From contig OZ247499.1 of NCBI GenBank assembly GCA_965233625.1, positions 2,480,001-2,544,000 on the forward strand: a stretch of DNA of 64,000 bases, in the 5' to 3' direction. The DNA comes from G965233625 sp965233625 (GTDB lineage: Bacteria > Planctomycetota > Planctomycetia > Pirellulales > Pirellulaceae). The translations under genes were made by a program, and so were the position numbers. This document shows positions 48,363 to 54,651 of the stretch, piece by piece; position 1 is the stretch's first letter; the number at the start of each line of letters is the position of its first letter. The notes beneath the pieces are model-generated. The model ran no database searches. It was given only the letters and a program-made list of their open reading frames with translations, and was not told the origin of the DNA.

Positions 48363-48378
48363 AGCAAATTTTGTTCCG
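48363..48378 (-). promoter_or_regulatory. Weak sigma-54 promoter candidate for the AI-2E permease
   Basis: On the minus strand CGGAACAAAATTTGCT has the GG-N10-GC spacing and a perfect TTGCT -12 element, but the -24 element (CGGAAC) differs from TGGCAC at two positions. The inferred start lies about 47 bases before the permease ATG. Confidence 0.3.
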
Positions 48379-48608
48379 GTGGGAAGGTCCAACGAGGTGT
48401 CTTTGAGCCTCGGGACGCTGCGGGGCCGCGTTTTAAAGCTCCATTTGTCCAACTCAATCCTCATCTGCGGCAATCCAGGCGAGAAAGCCAGACCGCTACC
48501 CGTTCAACCTGGAAGCAAAGCAACCAGTAAAACAGCGCCCCGGATAACCGGCGGCCGGCAGATTTTTCCCTAAGTTCTTTGCCAGCAACCCTTAAGACAA
48601 CGCCAGAC

Positions 48609-48624
48609 CGGCACGGACACCGCT
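48609..48624 (+). promoter_or_regulatory. Sigma-54 promoter candidate of the small-membrane-protein array
   Basis: CGGCACGGACACCGCT matches the sigma-54 consensus TGGCACG-N4-TTGCW at GGCACG and GC, with GG-N10-GC spacing; mismatches are the first base and the two bases before GC. It points toward the DUF3309 gene, about 140 bases ahead. Confidence 0.45.
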
Positions 48625-48763
48625 GCATATTCCGAATGGCGCCCTGTTTGCATACATCCTGATGACATGGCGTCGGGAATGGATAGACGCTGAACACACA
48701 AAGTGGACACAACAGACAGGCGTACACGGAAGGAATGGGCTGTCTGAAATGGAGAAATAAACG

Positions 48764-48919
48764 ATGGGTTTACTTGAAATTCTACTGCTCGTTGTACTCG
48801 TTCTATTCCTGCTTGGAGCCCTGCCTACATGGCGTCACAGTCGCTCCTGGGGTTATGGCCCATCAGGCGGATTGCTGACGATCATCCTGATCATTGTCAT
48901 CCTCGCGATCATCTTTTAG
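48764..48919 (+). CDS. DUF3309 family small membrane protein
   Basis: A 51-aa protein of the DUF3309 family: hydrophobic N-terminus MGLLEILLLVVLVLFLLGAL, a central PTWRHSRSWGYGPSGG hinge, and a second short hydrophobic stretch LLTIILIIVILAIIF at the very end. Proteins of this family are small, widespread and uncharacterised, often next to stress-induced genes. GGAGAAATAAACG precedes the ATG. It opens an eight-gene plus-strand array, 12 nt before the lipoprotein gene. Confidence 0.85.
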   Translation: MGLLEILLLVVLVLFLLGALPTWRHSRSWGYGPSGGLLTIILIIVILAIIF

Positions 48920-48931
48920 GAGGAGTTCACC

Positions 48932-49105
48932 GTGAAGTTTTACCGCAACGTCCTCGTAGTTTGCAGCCTGGTCTGCTTCACCGCCGTCATGGGCTGCGAA
49001 ACGAAAGAGAAAATCGTCGATATCGAGACACCTGCCGGCACGATCGAAGTCAACGAGACAACCGACTCCGGCGCCATTGAAGTAAATGTCGACGACAAAG
49101 AGTAA
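48932..49105 (+). CDS. Small putative lipoprotein
   Basis: A 57-aa protein starting with GTG behind a strong ribosome binding site (AGGAGGAG). The leader KFYRNVLVVCSLVCFTAVMG ends in Cys22, compatible with a lipobox though Met at -2 is not ideal. The mature part has two short similar strands (VDIETPAGTIEVNE and SGAIEVNVDD), which suggests a tiny beta-hairpin. No family recognised. It lies between the DUF3309 and CsbD-DUF883 genes with spacings of 12 and 9 nt, so it belongs to the array. Confidence 0.75.
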   Translation: MKFYRNVLVVCSLVCFTAVMGCETKEKIVDIETPAGTIEVNETTDSGAIEVNVDDKE

Positions 49106-49114
49106 GGAGACATC

Positions 49115-49561
49115 ATGATTAGCAATGCTGCATTACAAGCTAACTGGGCCTGTGCGATTGAGAAGATCCAACACAACTGGCCCGAGTTAACTGCCGCTGA
49201 GATTCACGAGTGCGACCGCGATACGCGCAAGCTAATCGCACGGATCAACCATCGCACTGGTGCAACAATACCCGAGATCGAGAGTGTTCTCGAATCTATC
49301 ACAATGGGAGAGGGAGTCATGGAGAAAGCTGTGGAAGATTTCAAAAAACAAGCAGAGTCCGCCGTCGAGTCTACTCAAGAGGCTGCACATGCAGCTTTCG
49401 AACAGGGTCAGCACCTCGCTGATGAGGCTGCCGCCCGGATCAGTGAAGGCTATGCCGAGACAGAGCGGATGGTGCGTAGCAAGCCGCTAGAGTCCGTTGC
49501 CATCTGCTTCGGCGTGGGACTCATTAGCGGGCTCGTTATCGGTTTATCGATGCGTCGTTAG
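49115..49561 (+). CDS. CsbD-like / DUF883 (YqjD-ElaB type) membrane-anchored protein
   Basis: A 148-aa two-part protein. Residues 5-62 (NWACAIEKIQHNWPELTAAE ... TGATIPEIESVL) have the pattern of CsbD-like stress proteins; residues 70-148 form an amphipathic helix (AVEDFKKQAESAVESTQEA) and a C-terminal DUF883 anchor (RSKPLESVAICFGVGLISG, ending MRR). E. coli YqjD and ElaB share this anchor and bind ribosomes at the membrane in stationary phase. GGAG (in TAAGGAGACATC) precedes the ATG. The fusion of CsbD-like and DUF883 parts suggests a membrane-bound stress protein. Confidence 0.82.
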   Translation: MISNAALQANWACAIEKIQHNWPELTAAEIHECDRDTRKLIARINHRTGATIPEIESVLESITMGEGVMEKAVEDFKKQAESAVESTQEAAHAAFEQGQHLADEAAARISEGYAETERMVRSKPLESVAICFGVGLISGLVIGLSMRR

Positions 49562-49584
49562 TACATCACCGGAGAAACCGCATC

Positions 49585-49668
49585 GCGACTGCGGGGCGGA
49601 ATGCCCTCTGCGGCTACCTGGATCCCCTCAAGCCAGAGTCGTTGTTGGGTATTCCGCTCCGCAGTCGC
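49585..49668 (+). repeat. 18-bp inverted repeat between array genes
   Basis: Arms 49585-49602 and 49651-49668 are complementary with a single G-T position, separated by 48 bases. It fills the only sizeable gap of the array (130 nt) and ends just before the AGGAG of the next gene. No T run follows, so it is more likely an mRNA stability or processing structure than a terminator. Confidence 0.65.
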
Positions 49669-49691
49669 AACCTTTGCCTTAGGAGCCAAAC

Positions 49692-49970
49692 ATGTCATCA
49701 CAGAAAACAACCTCCCGGAGTCCGCTCGGTGCGGCCTGCCATACGTCGTCGCCCGGCGACGTTGTTGAACGTTCAGAAGTGCTGATTAAACGTAACCCTG
49801 TCACGGCCACCGTAACAGTGTTCGGCCTCGGCATCGGACTGGGAGTGTTAGCGGGCGTCGCGCTCGCAGACGCTGCTATTGCCGCACGACAGAGACGGCA
49901 GCCCGATACATACGGCGAGCAGATTTACCACGCTCTCCGCCGCATGGCGCCGCAGTCATTCACCAGTTGA
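49692..49970 (+). CDS. Small membrane-anchored protein (DUF883-like anchor)
   Basis: A 92-aa protein. After a polar N-terminus (MSSQKTTSRSPLGAACHTSS) an anchor follows: IKRNPVTATVTVFGLGIGLG and a further hydrophobic GVLAGVALADAAIAARQR, then a short polar tail. The KRNP-hydrophobic-GxGxG arrangement resembles the DUF883 anchor of its neighbours. There is no catalytic motif. AGGAG precedes the ATG. Its stop overlaps an in-frame TTG for the next gene, and the next ATG lies 9 bases later, so translation is coupled. Confidence 0.72.
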   Translation: MSSQKTTSRSPLGAACHTSSPGDVVERSEVLIKRNPVTATVTVFGLGIGLGVLAGVALADAAIAARQRRQPDTYGEQIYHALRRMAPQSFTS

Positions 49971-49978
49971 GTGAATAC

Positions 49979-50413
49979 ATGAGTGACTCAACCCAAGTAT
50001 ATACAGCCGACCAGCTTCGACAGGAGATGCGTCGCGTCCGTGAAGACATCCGGGAAGATGTCCAGGATGTTGTGGAAGGTGCGCAGGATCTTACTGACTG
50101 GCGGTACTACGTAAAACGGTATCCCTGGGCATGTCTGGCCGCTGCGGCTTTCGCAGGCTACATGGTCGTGCCAACCAAGACGTACATTCACTCGCCCGAC
50201 GCTGACGAACTGAAGAAACTGGCCGCTGCCAACAAACTGGTCGTCAAGCAGTCCCCGGTCTCGCAGCCGAAAAACAGCATGGCGGGAGCATTGTTTACCC
50301 TCGGGATGAACACGGTTGGAAGGGCGGCGATCAGTTATCTCGGACAGCAGGCCGGAAAGCTGCTGACACCTGAGTCTCAATCTAATTCGCCATCACAGGG
50401 GGATAACCAGTGA
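49979..50413 (+). CDS. Membrane-associated array protein of unknown function
   Basis: A 144-aa protein. An N-terminal amphipathic, highly charged helix (QLRQEMRRVREDIREDVQDV) is followed by YYVKRYPWACLAAAAFAGYM, an anchor like those in the adjacent genes, then a polar region and a weakly hydrophobic C-terminal stretch (MAGALFTLGMNTVGRAAISY). Resembles DUF883/YqjD-type helical proteins in the first half. An alternative TTG start lies four codons upstream. Its TGA stop shares bases with the GTG start of the next gene (GTGA), a classic sign of translational coupling. Confidence 0.75.
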   Translation: MSDSTQVYTADQLRQEMRRVREDIREDVQDVVEGAQDLTDWRYYVKRYPWACLAAAAFAGYMVVPTKTYIHSPDADELKKLAAANKLVVKQSPVSQPKNSMAGALFTLGMNTVGRAAISYLGQQAGKLLTPESQSNSPSQGDNQ

Positions 50414-50622
50414 TAAGTCCAACAACCGAAAATGGTGTTAATCAGAGCCGGTTGCCGCCTCAACGTGAGACGCCCACGGAAGACACGCTCGCCGTTGCCG
50501 TCGAAGGTTTTACCACGGCGCGCCGCCAGGCGGAAAACCTCGTATCGAAATTCCCGGCTGTCGCCCTTGTCACCGCACTCGCCGCAGGAGTAGCCATCGG
50601 ATGTCTCATAAAACGCAGTTAA
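50410..50622 (+). CDS. Small DUF883-like anchored protein
   Basis: A 70-aa protein starting with GTG that overlaps the preceding stop. An N-terminal polar region and the helix EDTLAVAVEGFTTARRQAEN lead into a C-terminal anchor (VSKFPAVALVTALAAGVAIG, ending IKRS) with Gly spacing as in YqjD/ElaB. Its end overlaps the start of the YqjE-like gene by 22 nt. Function likely tied to its neighbours; no enzymatic motif. Confidence 0.72.
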   Translation: MISPTTENGVNQSRLPPQRETPTEDTLAVAVEGFTTARRQAENLVSKFPAVALVTALAAGVAIGCLIKRS

Positions 50623-51065
50623 ACGGCTCCGCGCGGTCACCGTCCGTCGCTGGCAATATGGCCGAGTTTGGCTACGACATTATGACGCTGGCCGAACTCC
50701 AGTTACAGCTTTTCAAGACAGATGCGTCGACCGTTTTGCGCTCAGTGCTCATACCAGTAGCGGTGGTCGTGTTTGCGATCATTACTCTTTTTGCAAGTCT
50801 GCCACTGCTGCTCATGTCAGGAGCAACCGCCCTCCACACACATGGCGAGGTGCCTTTGTGGGCCGCACAGCTGAGCGTCGGAGGTGGCGCATTATTGCTT
50901 TCGCTGCTCATGAGTGCGTTCTGCATCTTCCTGATCCAGCGTCAGATGAGACTGTTCGGCCGTTCACGGGAAGAGTTCATCCGCAACGTACGCTGGGTGA
51001 AAGCCGTTCTGAAAACAGGTGGTGGTGCGCCCAGACGTCGCGCGCCACACAACAGCATTTCTTAA
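50601..51065 (+). CDS. YqjE/holin-superfamily-like membrane protein (DUF1469)
   Basis: A 154-aa protein with two central membrane helices (VLIPVAVVVFAIITLFASLP; WAAQLSVGGGALLLSLLMSA) between amphipathic, charged ends. The layout and the segment MTLAELQLQLFKTDAS match the DUF1469/Phage_holin_3_6 family that includes E. coli YqjE, encoded beside YqjD. Despite the family name this is a chromosomal stress-type protein, not part of a prophage. The gene start is inside the end of the preceding small gene, so it is translationally coupled. Confidence 0.8.
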   Translation: MSHKTQLNGSARSPSVAGNMAEFGYDIMTLAELQLQLFKTDASTVLRSVLIPVAVVVFAIITLFASLPLLLMSGATALHTHGEVPLWAAQLSVGGGALLLSLLMSAFCIFLIQRQMRLFGRSREEFIRNVRWVKAVLKTGGGAPRRRAPHNSIS

Positions 51066-51109
51066 TTGTCACCGGGCACACCGGTTCTAAATAAACGAAG
51101 GAGGAAGCA

Positions 51110-51304
51110 ATGAGTTCACAACCGACCAGTAAGCCGGGCGTCGCAGGTAGCACCGCCCCAGTACGCGCACCAGGTGAAGACCTCCAGCCATTCGCCGATC
51201 TGGCGGAATACGCGAAGGAGTACGCACGAGAGAAACCCGAAATCGTCGCGATGGTTTGTTTCGGCGTCGGCTTCTTCGTCGGGTGGAAACTGAAGCCCTG
51301 GTAA
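51110..51304 (+). CDS. Small DUF883-like C-terminally anchored protein
   Basis: A 64-aa protein behind an excellent ribosome binding site (AAGGAGG, seven bases before ATG). A polar N-terminus and the helix LQPFADLAEYAKEYA lead to REKPEIVAMVCFGVGFFVGW and a basic end. The anchor is nearly superimposable on that of the CsbD-DUF883 protein (RSKPLESVAICFGVG). Last gene of the array; a strong terminator follows. Confidence 0.78.
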   Translation: MSSQPTSKPGVAGSTAPVRAPGEDLQPFADLAEYAKEYAREKPEIVAMVCFGVGFFVGWKLKPW

Positions 51305-51330
51305 GCGGCAAATCGGAACAACAAGTTTAG

Positions 51331-51361
51331 CGCCCCGCGTCAGAAGACGTGGGGCGTTTTT
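51331..51361 (+). terminator. Intrinsic terminator of the array
   Basis: An 11-bp stem with one G-U pair (CGCCCCGCGTC / GACGTGGGGCG), a four-base AGAA loop and a run of five T bases. It ends the plus-strand array 26 nt after the last stop. Confidence 0.9.
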
Positions 51362-51398
51362 CGTTTGAGATGGGGCGCCCGATGTGATTGCAAGAATC

Positions 51399-51427
51399 AA
51401 AAAAAGGCCATCGCAATTGCGATGACC
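51399..51427 (-). terminator. Intrinsic terminator of the DUF1328 gene
   Basis: On the minus strand GGTCATCGC-AATT-GCGATGGCC forms a hairpin followed by seven T bases. It lies 23 nt after the DUF1328 stop codon and faces the array terminator. Confidence 0.85.
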
Positions 51428-51449
51428 CTTTGTGCGTCTAGCGTCGCAG

Positions 51450-51611
51450 TTAGACCGCCTTGCGGCCAGTCACCAATCCAACCAGGAAGAGTACTGCGAA
51501 GACAACGGCGAATACGTAGGCAAGCCAGCTCGCGGTACCGGCAACGCCGGTGGCGCCTACTGCACTAGCGAGAATGGCGATCAGCAGACAAACAATAGCC
51601 CAGTACAACAT
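51450..51611 (-). CDS. DUF1328 family small membrane protein (YtjA-like)
   Basis: A 53-aa protein with the DUF1328 pattern: MLYWAIVCLLIAILASAVGA, TGVAGTASWLAYVFAVVFAV and a hydrophobic LFLVGLVTG end with a Lys/Arg tail. It has two membrane helices and no known activity; homologues are often stress-induced. AAGGAG stands 6 bases before the ATG. It has its own near-consensus sigma-54 promoter about 60 bases upstream and its own terminator, and it faces the small-membrane-protein array. Confidence 0.88.
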   Translation of the reverse strand: MLYWAIVCLLIAILASAVGATGVAGTASWLAYVFAVVFAVLFLVGLVTGRKAV

Positions 51612-51673
51612 TTTATCTCCTTCAAGTTTGGTTAGCTCATGTTAAGCCTGACTTGGCTTTCGATATTGAAGAA

Positions 51674-51689
51674 TGCACGTACCGTGCCA
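51674..51689 (-). promoter_or_regulatory. Sigma-54 promoter of the DUF1328 gene
   Basis: Read on the minus strand, TGGCACGGTACGTGCA fits TGGCACG-N4-TTGCW with a single mismatch (G for the first T of TTGC) and exact GG-N10-GC spacing. Transcription would begin near 51663, leaving a leader of about 50 nt containing AAGGAG. The site is also partly palindromic (GCACG-N3-CGTGC), so an operator is the alternative reading. Confidence 0.65.
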
Positions 51690-51903
51690 GACTTCAAGCA
51701 ACCTGAAGGATTCTTTGAAAATGCCTGCTAAAAACCTTCTCGCCGCACGTTATACGCTTCTCAGAGCCTTTAATTTAAGGCTAAACGGGCAAAACGGCGT
51801 TGCGGGGCATCCACGCCGCGACTGATTGCACACCATGACCGGAAACAGGTTCGACCAGACTGGTCGTTTTACGTCCAACCCAGTCGACAACAACGGATCA
51901 GCA

Positions 51904-52581
51904 TTATTCTGCCGCGTCACTAGCTGGTTCTTCTGCTTCCGCGGCGCCGTCTCCAGCATCATCGCTGGCTGGTTCGGGCATCGGCTCGCCGGCGTCCTCA
52001 TCCACGGGAGTCGGCTCGCCATCAGCAGGCGGATCAGCAGGTGGCACGGTTCCGTCGCCATCTGGCGGCGCGACTCCAGAGTCCTCTGGAGGCTCAGGAG
52101 ACGCATCGGCGTCTGCCTCAACCGGCGGTATTTTCACGCCATCCAGACGGTCCAGATCTTCGATGGGTTCCGATGGATTGGCCAGCGCCAGCCGGAGCGG
52201 GTCTTCACCTTCGTAGTACACATAGATCGGATAGCTGGTCACAAGCAGCCCCGTCCGCCAGCTGAAGACCTCTACCGTAAAGCGTCCGTCCTTGTACGTA
52301 GACGAAGGTGCGCGGCCGAACTTCTCCTGCACCTCTTTGTTGGTGATCTTCACAACGCCCGCGTCGGTATTTTTCGATTGCAACATAACCTGGATATCGT
52401 CCCAGGCTTTTTTGTGCGCAGGACGAGCGACCCAGTAATCGTAGATAAGTCCCACGACCAGCAACCCAAGCACGACCAGCAGCACGATGCGAATCGCAAG
52501 AGCTGTGGAAGATTTGCCCGTAGGCTTCGGCGGATTGTCTGATTTAGCTGCGTCGTCTGCGGGCGGCGCCGGTTTGTTCAT
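51904..52581 (-). CDS. Single-pass membrane protein with acidic tail
   Basis: A 225-aa hypothetical protein. A cytoplasmic polar N-terminus is followed by one membrane helix (ALAIRIVLLVVLGLLVVGLI) at about residues 27-46, then a folded region (HKKAWDDIQVMLQSK ... FTVEVFSWRTGLLVTSYPIY) and a long disordered Pro/Glu/Asp/Ala tail of about 70 residues with imperfect repeats (PADPPADGEPTP, EPASDDAGDG). No domain recognised; planctomycete relatives are likely. The Met before NKPAPP is chosen; an upstream in-frame Met would add 28 residues of unlikely sequence. Confidence 0.72.
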   Translation of the reverse strand: MNKPAPPADDAAKSDNPPKPTGKSSTALAIRIVLLVVLGLLVVGLIYDYWVARPAHKKAWDDIQVMLQSKNTDAGVVKITNKEVQEKFGRAPSSTYKDGRFTVEVFSWRTGLLVTSYPIYVYYEGEDPLRLALANPSEPIEDLDRLDGVKIPPVEADADASPEPPEDSGVAPPDGDGTVPPADPPADGEPTPVDEDAGEPMPEPASDDAGDGAAEAEEPASDAAE

Positions 52582-52712
52582 AGTGTGTGACTCTGTGTGT
52601 GAGAGTAGAAAAGAAAACCGTGCAGGTCCCGATGCCCGCACGTGGAACAGTTTAGCGCACCGCATTGCGCGATGCTACCTGCAAAATGCCAGTTACCAGC
52701 GCGGCAGCAAGC

Positions 52713-54218
52713 CTAGCTCTTCAGAGCAGCGTTGTAGAACGCCTTGGTGTCGTGAAGAAACGCCTGCCGCGACTCGTCCCAGCTGTAATACATGTGGCCG
52801 CCCGCGTAGTGGTGAAAGGACAAATTCTGCTGCAGCGATTCGGGCAGCTTCGTCGCGGCAAGCAGACGGCGGCTACTGAAGTAAGGCGTTATCAGATCGT
52901 AGCGTCCATGCGTGACCATCACCTTCATATGCTCGTTCAGACTCATGCCATAACGCAGATCGTCCATGGCGCCGGTCGAACCGCGGAAGGCGCCCGCTTT
53001 AGTCTTATCCTGCCAGCCTTCAAAAACTTCGTAGCTGAGCAAGCGGTAATCTAATTCCGTGTCTACTTGCAGATTGCGGCGAAGGTGATGATTGATCGCT
53101 GCGGCAAACAGCCGGTCGATCGAAAGCAGCGTCGGATCAGGCCCTTCATAACCTGGCCGGTCAGGGAACGGGTCCACGGCCGTAACCGCCGCATCATAAC
53201 GCCCCAACAGACGCTGCTGGCTGCGCAGCAGTTCGCGGCAGAACGTAGCGCAATCGATCCGGCCTGCAGACCGCTCGATCAGCTCCACCGGCAGCCCCAG
53301 CATATCGGCTATCTCCTGATAGACCGGCGCCTGTGCGTCTGTGTCGCCCAGTTCTCCTTGGGCAAGGCAGGTCGCCAGTTTTGTCGTGGCGAATTTCTCC
53401 GCGGCCGCCAGGACCGTTTCAACCGTTGTGTCCGCAGAAAACTTCCGCGACAGCCCATGTGTATGCGCCGAAGCCACCAGCGAAGGAAAGACTTCGATCC
53501 AGTGCACCAGGTCGTAGTCGCTGCCAAAGATGGAAGCAAATTCAATCGCGGGCGAGATCAGCATCGCCCCGCTGACACCCACACCATGCTTCTCCTGCAA
53601 CCGCCGCGCCATCTTCGCCACCCGGAACCCGCCATAACTCTCACCCGCCAGAAACACGGGTGAAGTCCAGCGATGATGCTGCGAAAGAAACCGCTTGATA
53701 AATTCACCCAGCGAGTCCAGGTCCGCGTCTACTTCCCAGTATTCGGGATTTTCATCTTCATTGTTATCAGGCGATTCCTTGGCCGCTTCGTCGGACTTTG
53801 CTTTCAACGCGCGGCTGAATCCTGTGCCGACGGGATCGATAAAGACCAGGTCGGTAAAGGGCAGCCAGGTCTCGTGATTGTCCACCAGTTTAGCCGGCGA
53901 TGCAGGAATGCTTCCCCGCTCGCCAAAGGCAACACGCTTGGGTCCTAGCGAACCCATATGCAAAAACGCAGAAGCGGCGCCGGGTCCTCCATTGAACACA
54001 AACGTGATGGGCCGCCGCCCACTCTGATTGGTTTCCAGATACGCCGAATAGAACATAAAGGCGCGCGGCGTATGAATCTTCCGCAGACGGATCCAGCCCG
54101 CCTCTGTCTGAATCTGCTGCCTGGCGCCGCCCAGTTCCAGGACTTGCTCGTTACGGAACGTGGGCGTGGGAAACGGCTCAACCGGCTGAAGCGGTTGCGG
54201 GGAAGTCGGTTCTGTCAT
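52713..54218 (-). CDS. Serine carboxypeptidase-like peptidase (S10 family)
   Basis: A 501-aa alpha/beta-hydrolase of the S10 carboxypeptidase family, which removes C-terminal residues at acid pH. The oxyanion region FNGGPGAASAFLHMG, nucleophile Ser194 in AGESYGGFR, Asp near residue 442 in HGRYDLITPYF and His475 in YAGGHMYY complete the triad. Eukaryotic family members are secreted, but no signal peptide is visible here (N-terminus MTEPTSPQPLQPVEPFPTP), so a cytoplasmic location or a non-classical export route must be considered. Confidence 0.92.
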   Translation of the reverse strand: MTEPTSPQPLQPVEPFPTPTFRNEQVLELGGARQQIQTEAGWIRLRKIHTPRAFMFYSAYLETNQSGRRPITFVFNGGPGAASAFLHMGSLGPKRVAFGERGSIPASPAKLVDNHETWLPFTDLVFIDPVGTGFSRALKAKSDEAAKESPDNNEDENPEYWEVDADLDSLGEFIKRFLSQHHRWTSPVFLAGESYGGFRVAKMARRLQEKHGVGVSGAMLISPAIEFASIFGSDYDLVHWIEVFPSLVASAHTHGLSRKFSADTTVETVLAAAEKFATTKLATCLAQGELGDTDAQAPVYQEIADMLGLPVELIERSAGRIDCATFCRELLRSQQRLLGRYDAAVTAVDPFPDRPGYEGPDPTLLSIDRLFAAAINHHLRRNLQVDTELDYRLLSYEVFEGWQDKTKAGAFRGSTGAMDDLRYGMSLNEHMKVMVTHGRYDLITPYFSSRRLLAATKLPESLQQNLSFHHYAGGHMYYSWDESRQAFLHDTKAFYNAALKS

Positions 54219-54270
54219 GGATCGTCAAATAAGAGTGAACACCTGTCGCATCTTTCTCCACGGCCGCAGT

Positions 54271-54471
54271 TTACCAATGATCCGACTTGGCGTGTCCACA
54301 TCGCGAGCAGTCAAATCCGCCGGGAGGGTCTACATAAGACGGGCAGCTACATCCGCTGACGGTGCATTTCCCGGAACCAGCCACGGGCGTCTGCGTGGTC
54401 TGGTGTCTAGGCTTCACGCGAGGAGTTGAAACACACGGTCCAGGTGAGTCAAGCGTTGATTGGCTGAGCAT
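54271..54471 (-). CDS. Small Cys/His-rich putative zinc-binding protein
   Basis: A 66-aa protein of unknown function. The first half is polar and Thr/Pro-rich; the second half has GKCTVSGCSCPSYVDPPGG followed by FDCSRCGHAKSDHW, i.e. C-x4-C-x-C ... C-x2-C-x-H-x4-H, a layout able to bind one or two zinc ions. GGAAAG stands just before the chosen ATG; the frame is open for 21 more codons upstream. Conserved spacing and a natural stop argue that it is real, but no homologue can be named from memory. It is 52 nt upstream of the peptidase gene in the same orientation. Confidence 0.55.
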   Translation of the reverse strand: MLSQSTLDSPGPCVSTPRVKPRHQTTQTPVAGSGKCTVSGCSCPSYVDPPGGFDCSRCGHAKSDHW

Positions 54472-54651
54472 GGCTTTCCGTTTTAGATAGGTGGTCGATC
54501 GTTTACCTGTCAGATTACCGGCCGTTTTAGGCACGCGATTATTCTACCCGGATTGAGGGTGCACCCCTAACGTTTAATTGGACCACGGCGCTAGTGGCAA
54601 TCGCATGAGGTCCCAAAGGGGCGAACAGGGTTTATGTGGCTGGCAACTCCA

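Larger units (their letters stand above)
48306..48763. other. Divergent regulatory region of AI-2E permease and stress-type array
   Basis: This 458-bp non-coding region separates divergent genes. It holds two sigma-54-like sites, one for each direction (entries at 48363 and 48609). There is no credible coding sequence. GGAG at 48751-48754 is the ribosome binding site of the DUF3309 gene. Nothing else recognisable was seen; a leader of about 130 nt would precede the array transcript. Confidence 0.5.

Noticed and set aside
50601..51065. Holin-like gene as sign of a prophage
   Set aside because: It belongs to the DUF1469/YqjE branch and stands in a chromosomal stress-type array without phage genes.
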